Positions 56,102 through 64,000 of a DNA stretch of 64,000 nucleotides are shown piece by piece (within the stretch, counting starts at the first letter, position 1; the number at the start of each line of letters is the position of its first letter). The position numbers were made by a program, and so were the translations under genes. The notes beneath the pieces are model-generated. The model saw nothing but the letters and a program-made list of their open reading frames with translations. It made no database searches and was not told the DNA's origin. This stretch comes from Actinokineospora inagensis DSM 44258 (GTDB lineage: Bacteria; Actinomycetota; Actinomycetes; Mycobacteriales; Pseudonocardiaceae): positions 150,490-214,489 of the forward strand of contig NZ_AXWW01000006.1 of the NCBI RefSeq assembly GCF_000482865.1, written 5' to 3'.

Positions 56102-56698
56102 TCAGCGGTGGTTGTGGCCGTCGCGGGCATAGTGCTCCGCGGTGGGCTCGTCGGTGCTCTTGGTGTCGTCGGACAGCAGGTCCTGGAACAGCGACCGGTA
56201 GCGCACGATCGCCTCGCGCAGTTCCTCGGTGGAGGCGTCACCGTCGCCGGTGTGCTTGGCGCGCACCGACTGCGCGGTCCGGTAGTGCTCCACTGTGGAC
56301 GCGTGGCGGACCGAGAGGTCGGCGACCCGCTGCTCGTTGTCGCCGTCGACCGGGTACCCGCGGTCGGCCATCAGCGCGGTGATCAACTGGTCGGCTTCCT
56401 CGACCGCGGGGCCGGGCTGGTCGACGAACTTCTCCTGCACCCGGGCCCAGCGCGTGGTGTAGTCCTCCCGCTGGGCCGCCGAGAGCGGGCGGATGTCGAG
56501 CTCGGCGTGCCTGCGTTCGCGGTCGAGCAGTTCGCGTTCGGCTTCGCGCTTGGACCGGTCGCTGGCCACGCGGTCGTACTCGCCACCGAACTGCTCACGC
56601 AACCGCGTGCTGCGCGAGCGCGAACGCAGCGCGAAGGCGACCAGGGCCAGTACGACCACGACCGCGACGATGATGCCGATGATCGCGCCTGTTGACAT
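56102..56698 (-). CDS. Membrane-anchored protein with the same C-terminal domain
   Basis: 198 residues. An N-terminal transmembrane helix (IIGIIVAVVVVLALVAFAL) and charged coiled-coil-like segment (RSKREAERELLDRERRHAEL) lead to the same WxxVQxxFVDxP...RYRSLFxxLL domain as its neighbour. 38 bp separate the two genes, an apparent operon. Perhaps one holds the partner at the membrane. No function assigned. ATG 56698. Confidence 0.75.
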   Translation of the reverse strand: MSTGAIIGIIVAVVVVLALVAFALRSRSRSTRLREQFGGEYDRVASDRSKREAERELLDRERRHAELDIRPLSAAQREDYTTRWARVQEKFVDQPGPAVEEADQLITALMADRGYPVDGDNEQRVADLSVRHASTVEHYRTAQSVRAKHTGDGDASTEELREAIVRYRSLFQDLLSDDTKSTDEPTAEHYARDGHNHR

Positions 56699-56811
56699 CG
56701 GGGGGCTCCTTCCGGGCTTACCGCTTGCCGGGTAGATACCCCCCGCGTGGATGACGAAACGGATTCGCGGGCCGGTTGCGCCATTGGGCCCAATCCATCC
56801 ACAGTGGACGG

Positions 56812-57210
56812 TCAGCAGCCGCAGGCGACCACCGTCGTGAGCGGGTCGGCGACCGGACTGGTCATGCTGCCCTCGACCGGGAACCCCTCGCGCGCCCAGT
56901 ACTCGAAGCCGCCGAGCATCTCGCGGACCGGGTGGCCGAGCCGGGCGAACTCCAGCGCGGCCTTGGTGGCGCCGTTGCAGCCGGGTCCCCAGCAGTAGGT
57001 GACGACCCGCGCGCCGGGCGGGATCACCGTATTGCAGGCGATTTCGCGGGTCGGCAGGTGGACCGCGCCGGGGATGTGGCCCTGTTCCCAGGCTTCGGCG
57101 GACCTGGTGTCGACGAGGACGAAGTCACCGAGTGTGGCGTGCACGTCACTGACGTCGGTCTCGTGGGCCAGTCGGTTGGTGAAGTGTTCGATCGCGTTCA
57201 TGCCACCCAT
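56812..57210 (-). CDS. Rhodanese-like sulfurtransferase domain protein
   Basis: 132 residues. DFVLVDTRSAEAWEQGHIPG and AVHLPTREIA, then the active-site loop VVTYCWGPGCNGATKAALEF. The catalytic cysteine is in CWGPGC. Ends in VVACGC. Start ATG 57210, with an ATG three codons later as alternative. Divergent from the GlxA-type regulator 71 bp away, its likely controller. Confidence 0.85.
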   Translation of the reverse strand: MGGMNAIEHFTNRLAHETDVSDVHATLGDFVLVDTRSAEAWEQGHIPGAVHLPTREIACNTVIPPGARVVTYCWGPGCNGATKAALEFARLGHPVREMLGGFEYWAREGFPVEGSMTSPVADPLTTVVACGC

Positions 57211-57281
57211 GGTCTGGCCCGGCCCGCCTCGGCGGAAGTGGCACTGACGCCGCCGTCCGCTAACATCACGCCATCCACACC

Positions 57282-58247
57282 GTGAGCGTCCTCGCCTATG
57301 ACGGCATGTCACCGTTCGAACTCGGCATCGTGACCGAGGTCTTCGGCCTGCCCCGACCCGAGTTGGAGGTCGACTGGTACCGGCTCACCATCTGCGCCGA
57401 CGGGCCGGTCCGGGTGGTCGGCGGCGCCACCCTGGTCGCGGACACCGCTCTGGACGGGCTCGCGGCGGCGGACACGGTGATCGTCCCCGGGGTGTCGGAC
57501 GTGCACGGCACCGTGCCACCGAACGTGGTCGAGGGACTGCGCGCGGCACACGCGGCGGGCGCCCGGCTGGTGTCGATCTGCTCCGGCGCGTTCGCGCTGG
57601 CCGCGACCGGGCTGCTGGACGGTCGGCGCGCGGCGACGCACTGGCGGTACGCGGCGCTCCTAGCCGAGCGGCACCCGGCGATCGAGGTCGACGCCGACGT
57701 GCTCTATGTCGACGACGGCGACGTGCTGACCAGCGCGGGCAGCGCCGCGGGCATCGACCTGTGCGTGCACCTCGTCCGCGCCGACCACGGCCCGACGATC
57801 GCGAACGCCGTCGCCCGCAGGCTGGTCGTCGCCCCGCACCGGGAGGGCGGGCAGGCCCAGTTCATCGAGACGCCGGTGCCCGCCGCGGCCGAGGACGTGA
57901 TCGCGGCGAGCATGGCGTGGGCGGTGGCGAACCTCGCCGAGCCGATCACGGTCGAGTCGCTGGCGCGGCGGGCGCACCTGTCGACCCGCACGTACCTGCG
58001 GCGGTTCAAGCAGAGCAGTGGCACCAGCCCGATCAAATGGCTGATCGCGCAGCGGGTCCAGGCCAGCCTGCCGTTGTTGGAATCCGGCGACCTGCCCATT
58101 CCGACCATCGCGACCGCCGTCGGGTTCGATTCGCCGGTGACATTCCGGCACCACTTCGCCCGCGTGCTGCGGACGTCACCGTCGGCCTACCGGCGGGCGT
58201 TTCAACCGCGTTCGACGGAAACGACGCCCGGGTCGGCGAACTGGTAG
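57282..58247 (+). CDS. GlxA-type AraC regulator with DJ-1/PfpI domain
   Basis: 321 residues. The N-terminal 180 residues are an amidotransferase-like DJ-1 fold (VLAYDGMSPFELGIVTEVFG, DTVIVPGVSD, ICSGAFALAATGLLDGRRAA). The C-terminal AraC domain has ITVESLARRAHLSTRTYLRR and IPTIATAVGFDSPVTFRHHF. Binds small ligands and activates nearby genes; the divergent rhodanese is the first candidate target. Start GTG 57282. Its 3' end overlaps the next convergent gene by 46 bp. Confidence 0.9.
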   Translation: MSVLAYDGMSPFELGIVTEVFGLPRPELEVDWYRLTICADGPVRVVGGATLVADTALDGLAAADTVIVPGVSDVHGTVPPNVVEGLRAAHAAGARLVSICSGAFALAATGLLDGRRAATHWRYAALLAERHPAIEVDADVLYVDDGDVLTSAGSAAGIDLCVHLVRADHGPTIANAVARRLVVAPHREGGQAQFIETPVPAAAEDVIAASMAWAVANLAEPITVESLARRAHLSTRTYLRRFKQSSGTSPIKWLIAQRVQASLPLLESGDLPIPTIATAVGFDSPVTFRHHFARVLRTSPSAYRRAFQPRSTETTPGSANW

Positions 58248-58690
58248 CCGACACCGCGCACGGTGCGGATCAATTCGACGGTGCTGTCGATTTTTCCGCG
58301 CAACCTGCGCACGTGGACATCCACCGTGCGCTCGGAGACGTAGGTGGTGCGCCACACCTGGGTCATCAGCGCCCGGCGCCGGTGCACCCGGTTGGCGTGG
58401 GTGGCCAGGTACAGCAGCAGGTCGAACTCCAGGCGGGTCAACGAGACCTCCCGCCCCCGCCACAGCACCCGCCGCGCGTCGGCGAGCACCCGCAGCGGCG
58501 CGGGCTCGCCCCCGGGCAGTGCCACCAACCGGGGGGTCGGCTCGTCCACGGTCACCGCGAGGTCGTCGCGGCTGAGCGCGTGCAGGGCGTTGACCAGCCC
58601 CTCGGTCAACTCCGGCAACCGCGCCGGCTCCGCCGTGACGTGCACGGTCAACGTCACTCGCGCCGGTGACAGCGCCTGCGGTGAGGCCAT
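58202..58690 (-). CDS. Orphan winged-helix (OmpR/PhoB effector) protein
   Basis: 162 residues. The C-terminal 95 residues form a Trans_reg_C DNA-binding domain: VSLTRLEFDLLLYLATHANR, VHRRRALMTQVWR and RTVDVHVRRLRGKIDS. The N-terminal 65 residues are not a receiver domain (no phospho-Asp pattern). No histidine kinase nearby, so activation is not by a canonical phosphorelay. Overlaps the AraC gene end by 46 bp. ATG 58690. Confidence 0.82.
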   Translation of the reverse strand: MASPQALSPARVTLTVHVTAEPARLPELTEGLVNALHALSRDDLAVTVDEPTPRLVALPGGEPAPLRVLADARRVLWRGREVSLTRLEFDLLLYLATHANRVHRRRALMTQVWRTTYVSERTVDVHVRRLRGKIDSTVELIRTVRGVGYQFADPGVVSVERG

Positions 58691-58836
58691 CGGGTGTCAC
58701 CAACTCCGCAGCGTAATCAGGTCTGAGCGCACGGCGACCAGTCGACCAGTCGGGCACCGTAGGGTCAACGGCGTCCGGCAGGTGGGATCAGACCGGCCAA
58801 ATGTCCAGACAGGGCACCGAGAACGGCCGCGGAGAC

Positions 58837-59862
58837 CTACTCCGCCGCGAGGTACGGGTGCAGCACGTCCGTCCCGCGCGGCAGGAACCACTCGTCGATG
58901 TCGAGGCCCGGGGTGCCCAGCAGGTCGATCTCGTCCTCGCCCGACTCCTGGTCGAACAGGCGCTCGTGGTCGAGGTCGGCGAAGACGTGCTCGTCGAAGG
59001 CCGCGAAGATCTCCTTGACCGGGAGCTCGTCGAGCAGGCCCGCGAGGTCGAGCTGCACGCCCGCCTCCGCCTTGAGCACGTGCAGCGCGAGCGCCTCCGC
59101 GGTGCACAGCGGCGGGGTCCAGCCCGGCTGGGCGAGGCGGTAGCCGAGGATCGCGGTGACCACCAGGAACTGCTTGGCGAACAACGCGCCGTAGTGGTCC
59201 GCGTAGCGCAGCGGCAGTTGGTTGAGGACGCTGAGGTCCTCCACCTCGTTCGCGGCGGACTCGGCGTCCTCGAGTTCCTGGACGTCGGCGAAGAGCTCGT
59301 CGGTGAGGATCTCCATGGCCTGGACCATGGCGCCCGCGACGAGGGTGGCGGCCTCGGCGGAGACGGGGCAGCCGGGGTCGGCCGGGTTGTGGCCGAACGC
59401 GTCGAGGCCGAAGGCGCGCAGGGTGCCCGCGGAGCCGCGCAGCTCGTCGCGCAGGGCGGCGACCTCTTCCTCGGTCAGCTCGTCCTCGTCGTCATCGTCG
59501 TCGACCGGTTCGTCGTCGTTGAGGGCGGCGGCCAGGTCGTCGTCGGTGGCGATGACCTCGCACCGGCCGACGGTCCAGGTCTCCAGCAGCTCGCTGGCCG
59601 CGAGCAGCTCGGTGAGCACGTGCCGGGCGGCCTCTTCGGCGAACGACAGCGCGGGGGCGTCCAGCAGCCAGGTGATCACCGCGCCGGACGGGTGCACGGC
59701 GACCCGGTGGTCCAGCGGCTCCACCTCGACGCCGTCCGGGCCCTCGATGCCCGCGAGCAGGTCGAGCTGCTCGTCGAGCAGGGCGGCGACGCCGTGCCGC
59801 TGCAGCGGGTCGAGCTCGGTGTCGGCTGGCGGGATCACGTCGGCGGTGAGCTGGTATTCCAC
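58837..59862 (-). CDS. Conserved acidic hypothetical protein
   Basis: About 341 residues, strongly acidic, with an Asp/Glu stretch (DDDEPVDDDDDEDELTEEE) near residues 120-138. Mixed-sequence regions include SLSFAEEAARHVLTELL-like (ALSFAEEAARHVLTELLAAS), LPLRYADHYGALFAKQFLVV and a C-terminal IDEWFLPRGTDVLHPYL. No signal peptide or transmembrane segment. A conserved actinomycete type of unknown function. Start is GTG 59862 (VEYQLTADVIPPAD), weak ribosome-binding site. Confidence 0.65.
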   Translation of the reverse strand: MEYQLTADVIPPADTELDPLQRHGVAALLDEQLDLLAGIEGPDGVEVEPLDHRVAVHPSGAVITWLLDAPALSFAEEAARHVLTELLAASELLETWTVGRCEVIATDDDLAAALNDDEPVDDDDDEDELTEEEVAALRDELRGSAGTLRAFGLDAFGHNPADPGCPVSAEAATLVAGAMVQAMEILTDELFADVQELEDAESAANEVEDLSVLNQLPLRYADHYGALFAKQFLVVTAILGYRLAQPGWTPPLCTAEALALHVLKAEAGVQLDLAGLLDELPVKEIFAAFDEHVFADLDHERLFDQESGEDEIDLLGTPGLDIDEWFLPRGTDVLHPYLAAE

Positions 59863-60388
59863 GACGGGCAGTCTATGAGCGGTGCCGCCGCCCGAGCGCG
59901 CCGCCCCGCCGTCCGCGCCACCTTGCTCGATTGAGTAGCCGCCCCCGATCGCTCGACGGGCGAGGGGTCGCTGCCGCCGGTGATGATCGCGTGGCCTGAC
60001 CGGGCGGTCCTTTCCACAGTGGAGGGAGGCCGAATGGCGGTACCGGACACGCGCGGTCACTTCCATCCGGGCTCGCGCTCACCCCGTCGGACGATCAAGT
60101 CCCGGTACGGGGGAATCGCGGCTCGGCTGCGTGCTCGTGCCCGGGATTCCGTTGCCGCCATTCGGTCGTTCAGGAATACCGAACGTGGGCTTTCCGGGCG
60201 CGCTCTTGTGGCACACGCGGGCCGCTCACTACCTTGTGGACTCGGAGCGGGTGCTGGATCACTTTGGCAGGTAATCCGATCGAGTAGATCGATCACTCTC
60301 GCCGCGCACCACCGACCGTCCTTCCGGCACAGTTTGCTCGGTCGCGAACACGAATCCGCTTTCCCGGAAAGGGCGTCGCAGGCGAGTC
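59863..60388. other. Non-coding gap with CCACAGTGGAGGGAGG motif
   Basis: 526 bp between the divergent acidic-protein and DUF4239 genes. A plus-strand ATG at 60034 has GGAGGGAGG in front of it. Its frame runs through low-complexity Arg/Ser/Ala sequence into the DUF4239 gene out of phase, so it is not called a gene. CTTGTGGACTCGG at 60234 is a weak DnaA-box-like match. Confidence 0.45.
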
Positions 60389-61150
60389 ATGAACATCTAT
60401 GTCACCGGGCTCATCTGGGTCTTCGGCGCGGCGATCGTCACCGCCGGTGTGGCCTACCTGATCCGCTGGATCGGCGAGACCCAGGGCACCATGGAGAACA
60501 ACGAGGCCGCGGGCCAGGTGTTCACCATCGTCGGCGGTTTGCACGCGGTGCTGCTGGCGTTCGTGCTGATCTCCCTGTTCGACGCGACCAGCGCCGCCGA
60601 GGACGACTCGTACCGGGAAGCGGAGAACCTCGTCGCGACCCGGTGGGCGGCGGACTCGCTGGGTGAGCCCACCGCGTCCGCGGTGCGCCAGATGGCGGAC
60701 GACTACGCGAGCACCGTGGTCAACCAGGAGTGGCCGGACCTGGAGAAGGGCAACGACGACGTCGCGGGGGACGGCTGGGCGCTGCTGGACAGGATGCGCG
60801 CCACCATCTCGAAGGCCGCAGGCGACGACGACTGGCTGCGCGACCAGAAGTCCGACGCGGCGAGCAAGCTGTGGGAGGTCTACCAAGCAAGGCAGGACAG
60901 GCTCAACGCCGCAGGCAACGGCGTCAGCAACGTGATGTGGTTCGCGTTGTTGGCCGGTAGCGCCATGTCCGTCGCGTTGCCGTTGTTGTTCGGTGGGCCT
61001 CGACCGGTCACCCACATCATCATCGTGTCGATCCTCGCGGGCACGTTGTCGTTGTTGTTGTTCGCCACGCAGCAGTTGCAGAACCCGTACAGCGGTGGGG
61101 CGAAGGTGGAGCCATCGGCGTTCGAAAGCGCTCAGGCCAGACTGCAATGA
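60389..61150 (+). CDS. DUF4239-like membrane protein
   Basis: 253 residues. Two N-terminal helices (IWVFGAAIVTAGVAYLIRWI; FTIVGGLHAVLLAFVLISLF), a soluble loop of about 110 residues rich in charged helix (YREAENLVATRWAADSL) and two C-terminal helices (VMWFALLAGSAMSVALPLLF, THIIIVSILAGTLSLLLFAT) give the bestrophin-like DUF4239 layout. Function unproven; channel-like roles are suggested for the family. ATG 60389. Its stop overlaps the next start (ATGA). Confidence 0.82.
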   Translation: MNIYVTGLIWVFGAAIVTAGVAYLIRWIGETQGTMENNEAAGQVFTIVGGLHAVLLAFVLISLFDATSAAEDDSYREAENLVATRWAADSLGEPTASAVRQMADDYASTVVNQEWPDLEKGNDDVAGDGWALLDRMRATISKAAGDDDWLRDQKSDAASKLWEVYQARQDRLNAAGNGVSNVMWFALLAGSAMSVALPLLFGGPRPVTHIIIVSILAGTLSLLLFATQQLQNPYSGGAKVEPSAFESAQARLQ

Positions 61151-62358
61151 AACGACTGGCCGCTGCGGGCGCGGTCGGCGTAGTCATCGCCGGTTGCGCG
61201 GTGTTGGGCATGGCCGACGGTGAGGCCGCCCCAGCCGACACGTGTGTCTTCTTTCGCGTTTCGGCGGCCGGGCAGGGGTTTTCGACGTTGAGCCGGGTAA
61301 GCCTGCCGGACGCGACAACGGCTCACATCGCGGATCTGCGGTATAGGGTCAACGCCATCGCTTACGCCGTCGACACGAATTCGCTGTGGGGCCTGTCCAC
61401 GCGCTCTACCGACGGCTACTTCGGTGATGGCGCGCACGTTGTCGCCATCGGCAGCGACGGCGACATCATCGATCACGGTCCGGTCCGCCGCGGCCCCGAC
61501 CTGCCGTACCCCGTCGACCATTTCAGCGGCTCCACCGCGGGCACCATCGTCGGCGACACCTTGCTCGTCCGCGACGACTCAGACCTGTACCGGATCAGCC
61601 TCGACGCAGGTAGCCCCAACTACCTGTCGGTGGTGGACGTCCTCTCCACATACCCGGACGGTCAGATAGTCGGGGTCGACGACCTGGACGTGCACGGTAA
61701 CGCCGCCTATGGGGTGTACGCGGACTCCTGGGCAAGCCGGGTAGTCCGAATCGACCTCAGCACCGGTGAAGTCACTCGGGTCGACGCGCCCGTACTCCCG
61801 GGCACCAGCTCTTACGGGTTCTCAGTCCTGTCGCAGGACGGGTCCACGCTGTACGCGGCCGCCAACCGCATCGGCGACCGTTCCCGCCTTTACCGAGTGG
61901 GCCTGTCGCGCAACGGCACCGTCGACGAGATCGGCACCTGGCCCGCCACATCCACCTCCGACGCCACGTCCTGCCTCCCCGGCGTCGAACCCGCGACCAC
62001 CCCCCAGCAGACGCCCGAGCAGCCTCCCGTCCCGCCCGCGCCAACCCCGACGCGCGCCCCCGCGATCCGTACCACCACCCCGGTGACGATCAGCCCCACG
62101 CCGATCCCGGTCGTGCCGCCGCCCCCGCCGGAGCCGGTCCCGACCACCGCCGTGCCGTCACCCCCGGCCCAGGTGCCGATCCCAACGCCCGCAGCCCCGA
62201 GCAGTCGTCGCTACCGCCCCCTGCCGACGACCGCCGCGGCCGGTGTCGCCCCGCGCTCGCACGCCAAGACCCAGGAAAAGCGCCGCTGGAGCCTGACCAT
62301 GCTGATCATCATCGTCGGCGCGGGCGCGGCGGGCGCCGCCACCCGACGCCGCCGCTGA
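61147..62358 (+). CDS. Exported beta-propeller-like protein with Pro/Thr stalk and membrane tail
   Basis: 403 residues. Signal peptide (MKRLAAAGAVGVVIAGCAVL), then about 250 residues of repeated beta strands (VNAIAYAVDTNSLWGLSTRS, LLVRDDSDLYRISLDAGSP, SYGFSVLSQDGSTLYAAANR). A Pro/Thr-rich stalk of about 90 residues, a hydrophobic segment (LTMLIIIVGAGAAGAA) and TRRRRR close it. The body resembles secreted DUF6923-like propellers. Translationally coupled to the DUF4239 gene, suggesting a joint envelope function. Confidence 0.72.
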   Translation: MKRLAAAGAVGVVIAGCAVLGMADGEAAPADTCVFFRVSAAGQGFSTLSRVSLPDATTAHIADLRYRVNAIAYAVDTNSLWGLSTRSTDGYFGDGAHVVAIGSDGDIIDHGPVRRGPDLPYPVDHFSGSTAGTIVGDTLLVRDDSDLYRISLDAGSPNYLSVVDVLSTYPDGQIVGVDDLDVHGNAAYGVYADSWASRVVRIDLSTGEVTRVDAPVLPGTSSYGFSVLSQDGSTLYAAANRIGDRSRLYRVGLSRNGTVDEIGTWPATSTSDATSCLPGVEPATTPQQTPEQPPVPPAPTPTRAPAIRTTTPVTISPTPIPVVPPPPPEPVPTTAVPSPPAQVPIPTPAAPSSRRYRPLPTTAAAGVAPRSHAKTQEKRRWSLTMLIIIVGAGAAGAATRRRR

Positions 62359-62424
62359 CATGATCCGCCGCACTCCACCCCCACCGATCGGGTTCGCCCG
62401 ATAGGGTCGAGTACGTGGTGGACC

Positions 62425-63075
62425 GTGATTGAGCGAATCCTGCCCCCCGCCGTCATCGCGGTCGAGGCGTTCGACGACCCGCCCGAGGCGACCCTGCTCC
62501 CGGCGGAGGAGGAGTTCGTCGCCAAGGCCGTCGACAAGCGCCGCCGCGAGTACACCACCGTCCGCCACTGCGCCCGCCAGGCCCTCGGCAAGCTCGGCCG
62601 CCCCCCCGCCCCCATCCTCCCCGGTGAGAAGGGCGCCCCCCAGTGGCCTGCAGGCGTCGTCGGCAGCATGACCCACTGCGCCGGGTACCGAGCCGCCGTC
62701 CTCGCCGAGTCCACCGAGATCACCACAGTCGGCATCGACGCCGAACCCCACGCCCCCCTCCCCGACGGCGTCCTCACCGCCGTCAGCCTCCCCGACGAAC
62801 GCACCCACCTCGCCGACCTGACGACGCGGTCACCCGAGGTCCACTGGGACAAACTCCTCTTCACCGCCAAGGAAAGCGTCTACAAGTCCTGGTTCCCGCT
62901 GGCCCACAAATGGCTCGGCTTCTCCGACGCCCGCATCCGCCTGCACGAGAACGGCACCTTCACCGCCGACCTCCTCGTCCCGGGCCCGGTCGTGCTGGGC
63001 ACGGAGTTGACGGGCTTCACCGGCCAATGGACCACCGGCAACGGCCTGGTGGTCGCCGCCATCGCCATGCCCTGA
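62425..63075 (+). CDS. 4'-phosphopantetheinyl transferase
   Basis: 216 residues, EntD/Sfp type. RRREYTTVRHCARQALGKLG, GVVGSMTHCAGYRAAVL, TVGIDAEPHAPL (magnesium Asp) and LLFTAKESVYKSWFPLAHKW (WxxKE-like catalytic helix) are characteristic. It loads the pantetheine arm onto carrier proteins of fatty acid, polyketide or nonribosomal peptide synthases. Start GTG 62425. Not in a biosynthetic cluster here. Confidence 0.93.
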   Translation: MIERILPPAVIAVEAFDDPPEATLLPAEEEFVAKAVDKRRREYTTVRHCARQALGKLGRPPAPILPGEKGAPQWPAGVVGSMTHCAGYRAAVLAESTEITTVGIDAEPHAPLPDGVLTAVSLPDERTHLADLTTRSPEVHWDKLLFTAKESVYKSWFPLAHKWLGFSDARIRLHENGTFTADLLVPGPVVLGTELTGFTGQWTTGNGLVVAAIAMP

Positions 63076-63189
63076 CCCCACGCTCACCCACCGAGCGCTT
63101 CTTGCCCCCACCGCCCCAGACGCCGTTCGAGCCTCCCCATCGAACCCCGTTCCCCACGTGAATCTCCACCTATCGAGCCCCACCCACCC

Positions 63190-63666
63190 CTTGACGAAAC
63201 CTCCGCCCCGGTGCAGACACGAGCCCGCCCACCCGGGGCACCGGGGCCCATTCCTGACCGTATCGCGATCCCCAGCGTGTCAAGTGGGCATGCCCCAAAC
63301 CTGTGGACACCCCAACAACCTGTGCACAACCACCCCGCCCAACCTCAACCAATCGAGCCCCACGACACACTTGACTTCAGCGCCGCCGTGGTCCAGACAG
63401 AGGCCCACCCACCCGGGGGCCGGGGGCCCATTCCTGAACATATCGCGATCCCCGGCTTGTCAAGAGAGCACGCCCCAAACCTGTGGACACCTCGACCACC
63501 TGTGCACAACCACCCCGCGCAACTTCAACCAATCGGGCCCCACCACACACTTGACGAAAACGCCGCCGTGGTCCAGACAGGAGCCCGCCCACCCGGGGCA
63601 CCGGGGCCCATTCCTGACAATAACCCGAAACGCGAGTTGTCAAGAGGGCACGACCCCAGAACTGTG
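63190..63666. repeat. Tandem array of three 180-bp units, last DnaA box interrupted
   Basis: Elements begin CTTGAC at 63190, 63370 and 63550, again an exact 180-bp period. Boxes at 63302/63321 and 63482/63501 (TGTGGACAC then TGTGCACAA). The third unit's first box stops after CTGTG at 63666 and insertion-sequence DNA follows. Same core as the arrays at 5-16 kb. Confidence 0.95.
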
Positions 63667-64000
63667 AGGGTTATTCAGGCGGATTCTGGTCACGCCTCTG
63701 TGATCGTCAATGTGGGGGCGGTTGATAGGGACAGCGGCCGGTTTGGGAGAGTTCGGTTATCACGCCAGAGACTCTCAACGAACGGACCGCCTGACATGTG
63801 TCATGCCACCGGCCTGGCGCGGGTCTCCATCGAGAACGTGTGTGCCGCGATTCACCACGGAACCGGCGGGCCGACTCGACGGTGGCCGCCGGTGTCGGGG
63901 TTGTTCACCTCGGTGGTGGTCACCTTGGCCTATCTGCGCCGTGATCGTGTTCAGGCGGAGTTGGCGGAGGCGTTCGGTGTGTCGCGGTCGACGGTCAGCC
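63667..64000 (+). mobile_element. Insertion sequence, left part (IS5-like), cut by window edge
   Basis: From about 63667 the repeat stops and new sequence with lower GC begins (AGGGTTATTCAGGCGG...). A transposase gene starts 130 bp in. The inserted end lies inside a predicted DnaA box of a repeat unit. The right end and terminal repeats are outside the window, so target duplication cannot be checked. Confidence 0.75.
63796..64000 (+). CDS. Transposase, N-terminal part
   Basis: 68 residues visible, open at the right edge. The helix-turn-helix region VTLAYLRRDRVQAELAEAFG followed by VSRSTVS matches the N-terminal domain of IS5/DDE_Tnp_4-type transposases. ATG 63796 follows the insertion-sequence leader. 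The catalytic DDE residues lie beyond the window. Confidence 0.75.
   Translation, partial: MCHATGLARVSIENVCAAIHHGTGGPTRRWPPVSGLFTSVVVTLAYLRRDRVQAELAEAFGVSRSTVS

Noticed and set aside
59980..60666. Plus-strand open frame from 59980 with a good ribosome-binding site at 60021-60030
   Set aside because: Arg/Ser-rich low-complexity translation that overlaps the well-supported DUF4239 gene out of frame, with no recognisable domain.

Overview
The window is about 70% GC and looks like chromosome of a filamentous actinomycete, most likely Pseudonocardiaceae (Actinokineospora, Saccharothrix, Lentzea or Actinosynnema type). This rests on GC-rich third positions, frequent GTG starts, LAxTG-type sorting signals, a choice-of-anchor P/exosortase locus and the TTGTCCACA form of the DnaA box. 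No rRNA or tRNA gene was seen. Family names come from motif recognition alone, without database searches.

Layout. 0-5.2 kb: an envelope locus with UDP-GlcNAc 2-epimerase (cut by the left edge), a choice-of-anchor P protein, a tiny LAMTG sorting-tail protein, an exosortase with an intact Cys/Arg/His triad, a processive GT2 glycosyltransferase and a PTH2-type peptidyl-tRNA hydrolase. 5.2-7.8 kb: interspersed repeat elements, a decayed HTH/TPR regulator and a sugar O-acetyltransferase. 7.8-29 kb: mostly housekeeping genes (DinG-like helicase, FAD monooxygenase, serB, ctaD, proA, cspA, lutABC, tex), interrupted at 14.75-15.8 kb by six tandem repeat units. 29.4-45 kb: a long minus-strand block from pstC/pstA through three PstS-like proteins to a WxL-like/Ig protein, a DUF916 protein, two further surface proteins, a sortase homologue without catalytic residues, and pstB. 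45-54.5 kb: regulators, DUF202 proteins, a sugar-phosphate operon (SIS, aldolase, PfkB kinase), Entner-Doudoroff genes edd/eda with a divergent GntR regulator, and a DNA alkyltransferase. 54.6-64 kb: a second repeat family, paired acidic/membrane proteins, rhodanese, a GlxA-type regulator, an orphan winged-helix protein, a DUF4239 protein with a proline-rich secreted partner, a phosphopantetheinyl transferase, three more tandem repeat units, and the start of an insertion sequence.

Two things stand out. First, a roughly 95-bp element bounded by CTTGAC and GTCAAG occurs 13 times. Each copy is followed at a fixed distance by two DnaA-box-like 9-mers exactly 19 bp apart (the last pair is interrupted by the insertion sequence). 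In two places the units are tandem with an exact 180-bp period. An unrelated core at 54.65 and 55.25 kb carries the same 19-bp box pair. This looks like a mobile or amplified DnaA-binding module. Second, the pst block couples phosphate-type transport genes to a wall-anchored protein complex: pstB is separated from pstC/pstA by about 12 kb of surface-protein genes, a new roughly 125-residue domain recurs in three of them, and the resident sortase appears catalytically dead. A PHO-box-like set of 11-bp repeats lies upstream of pstC.
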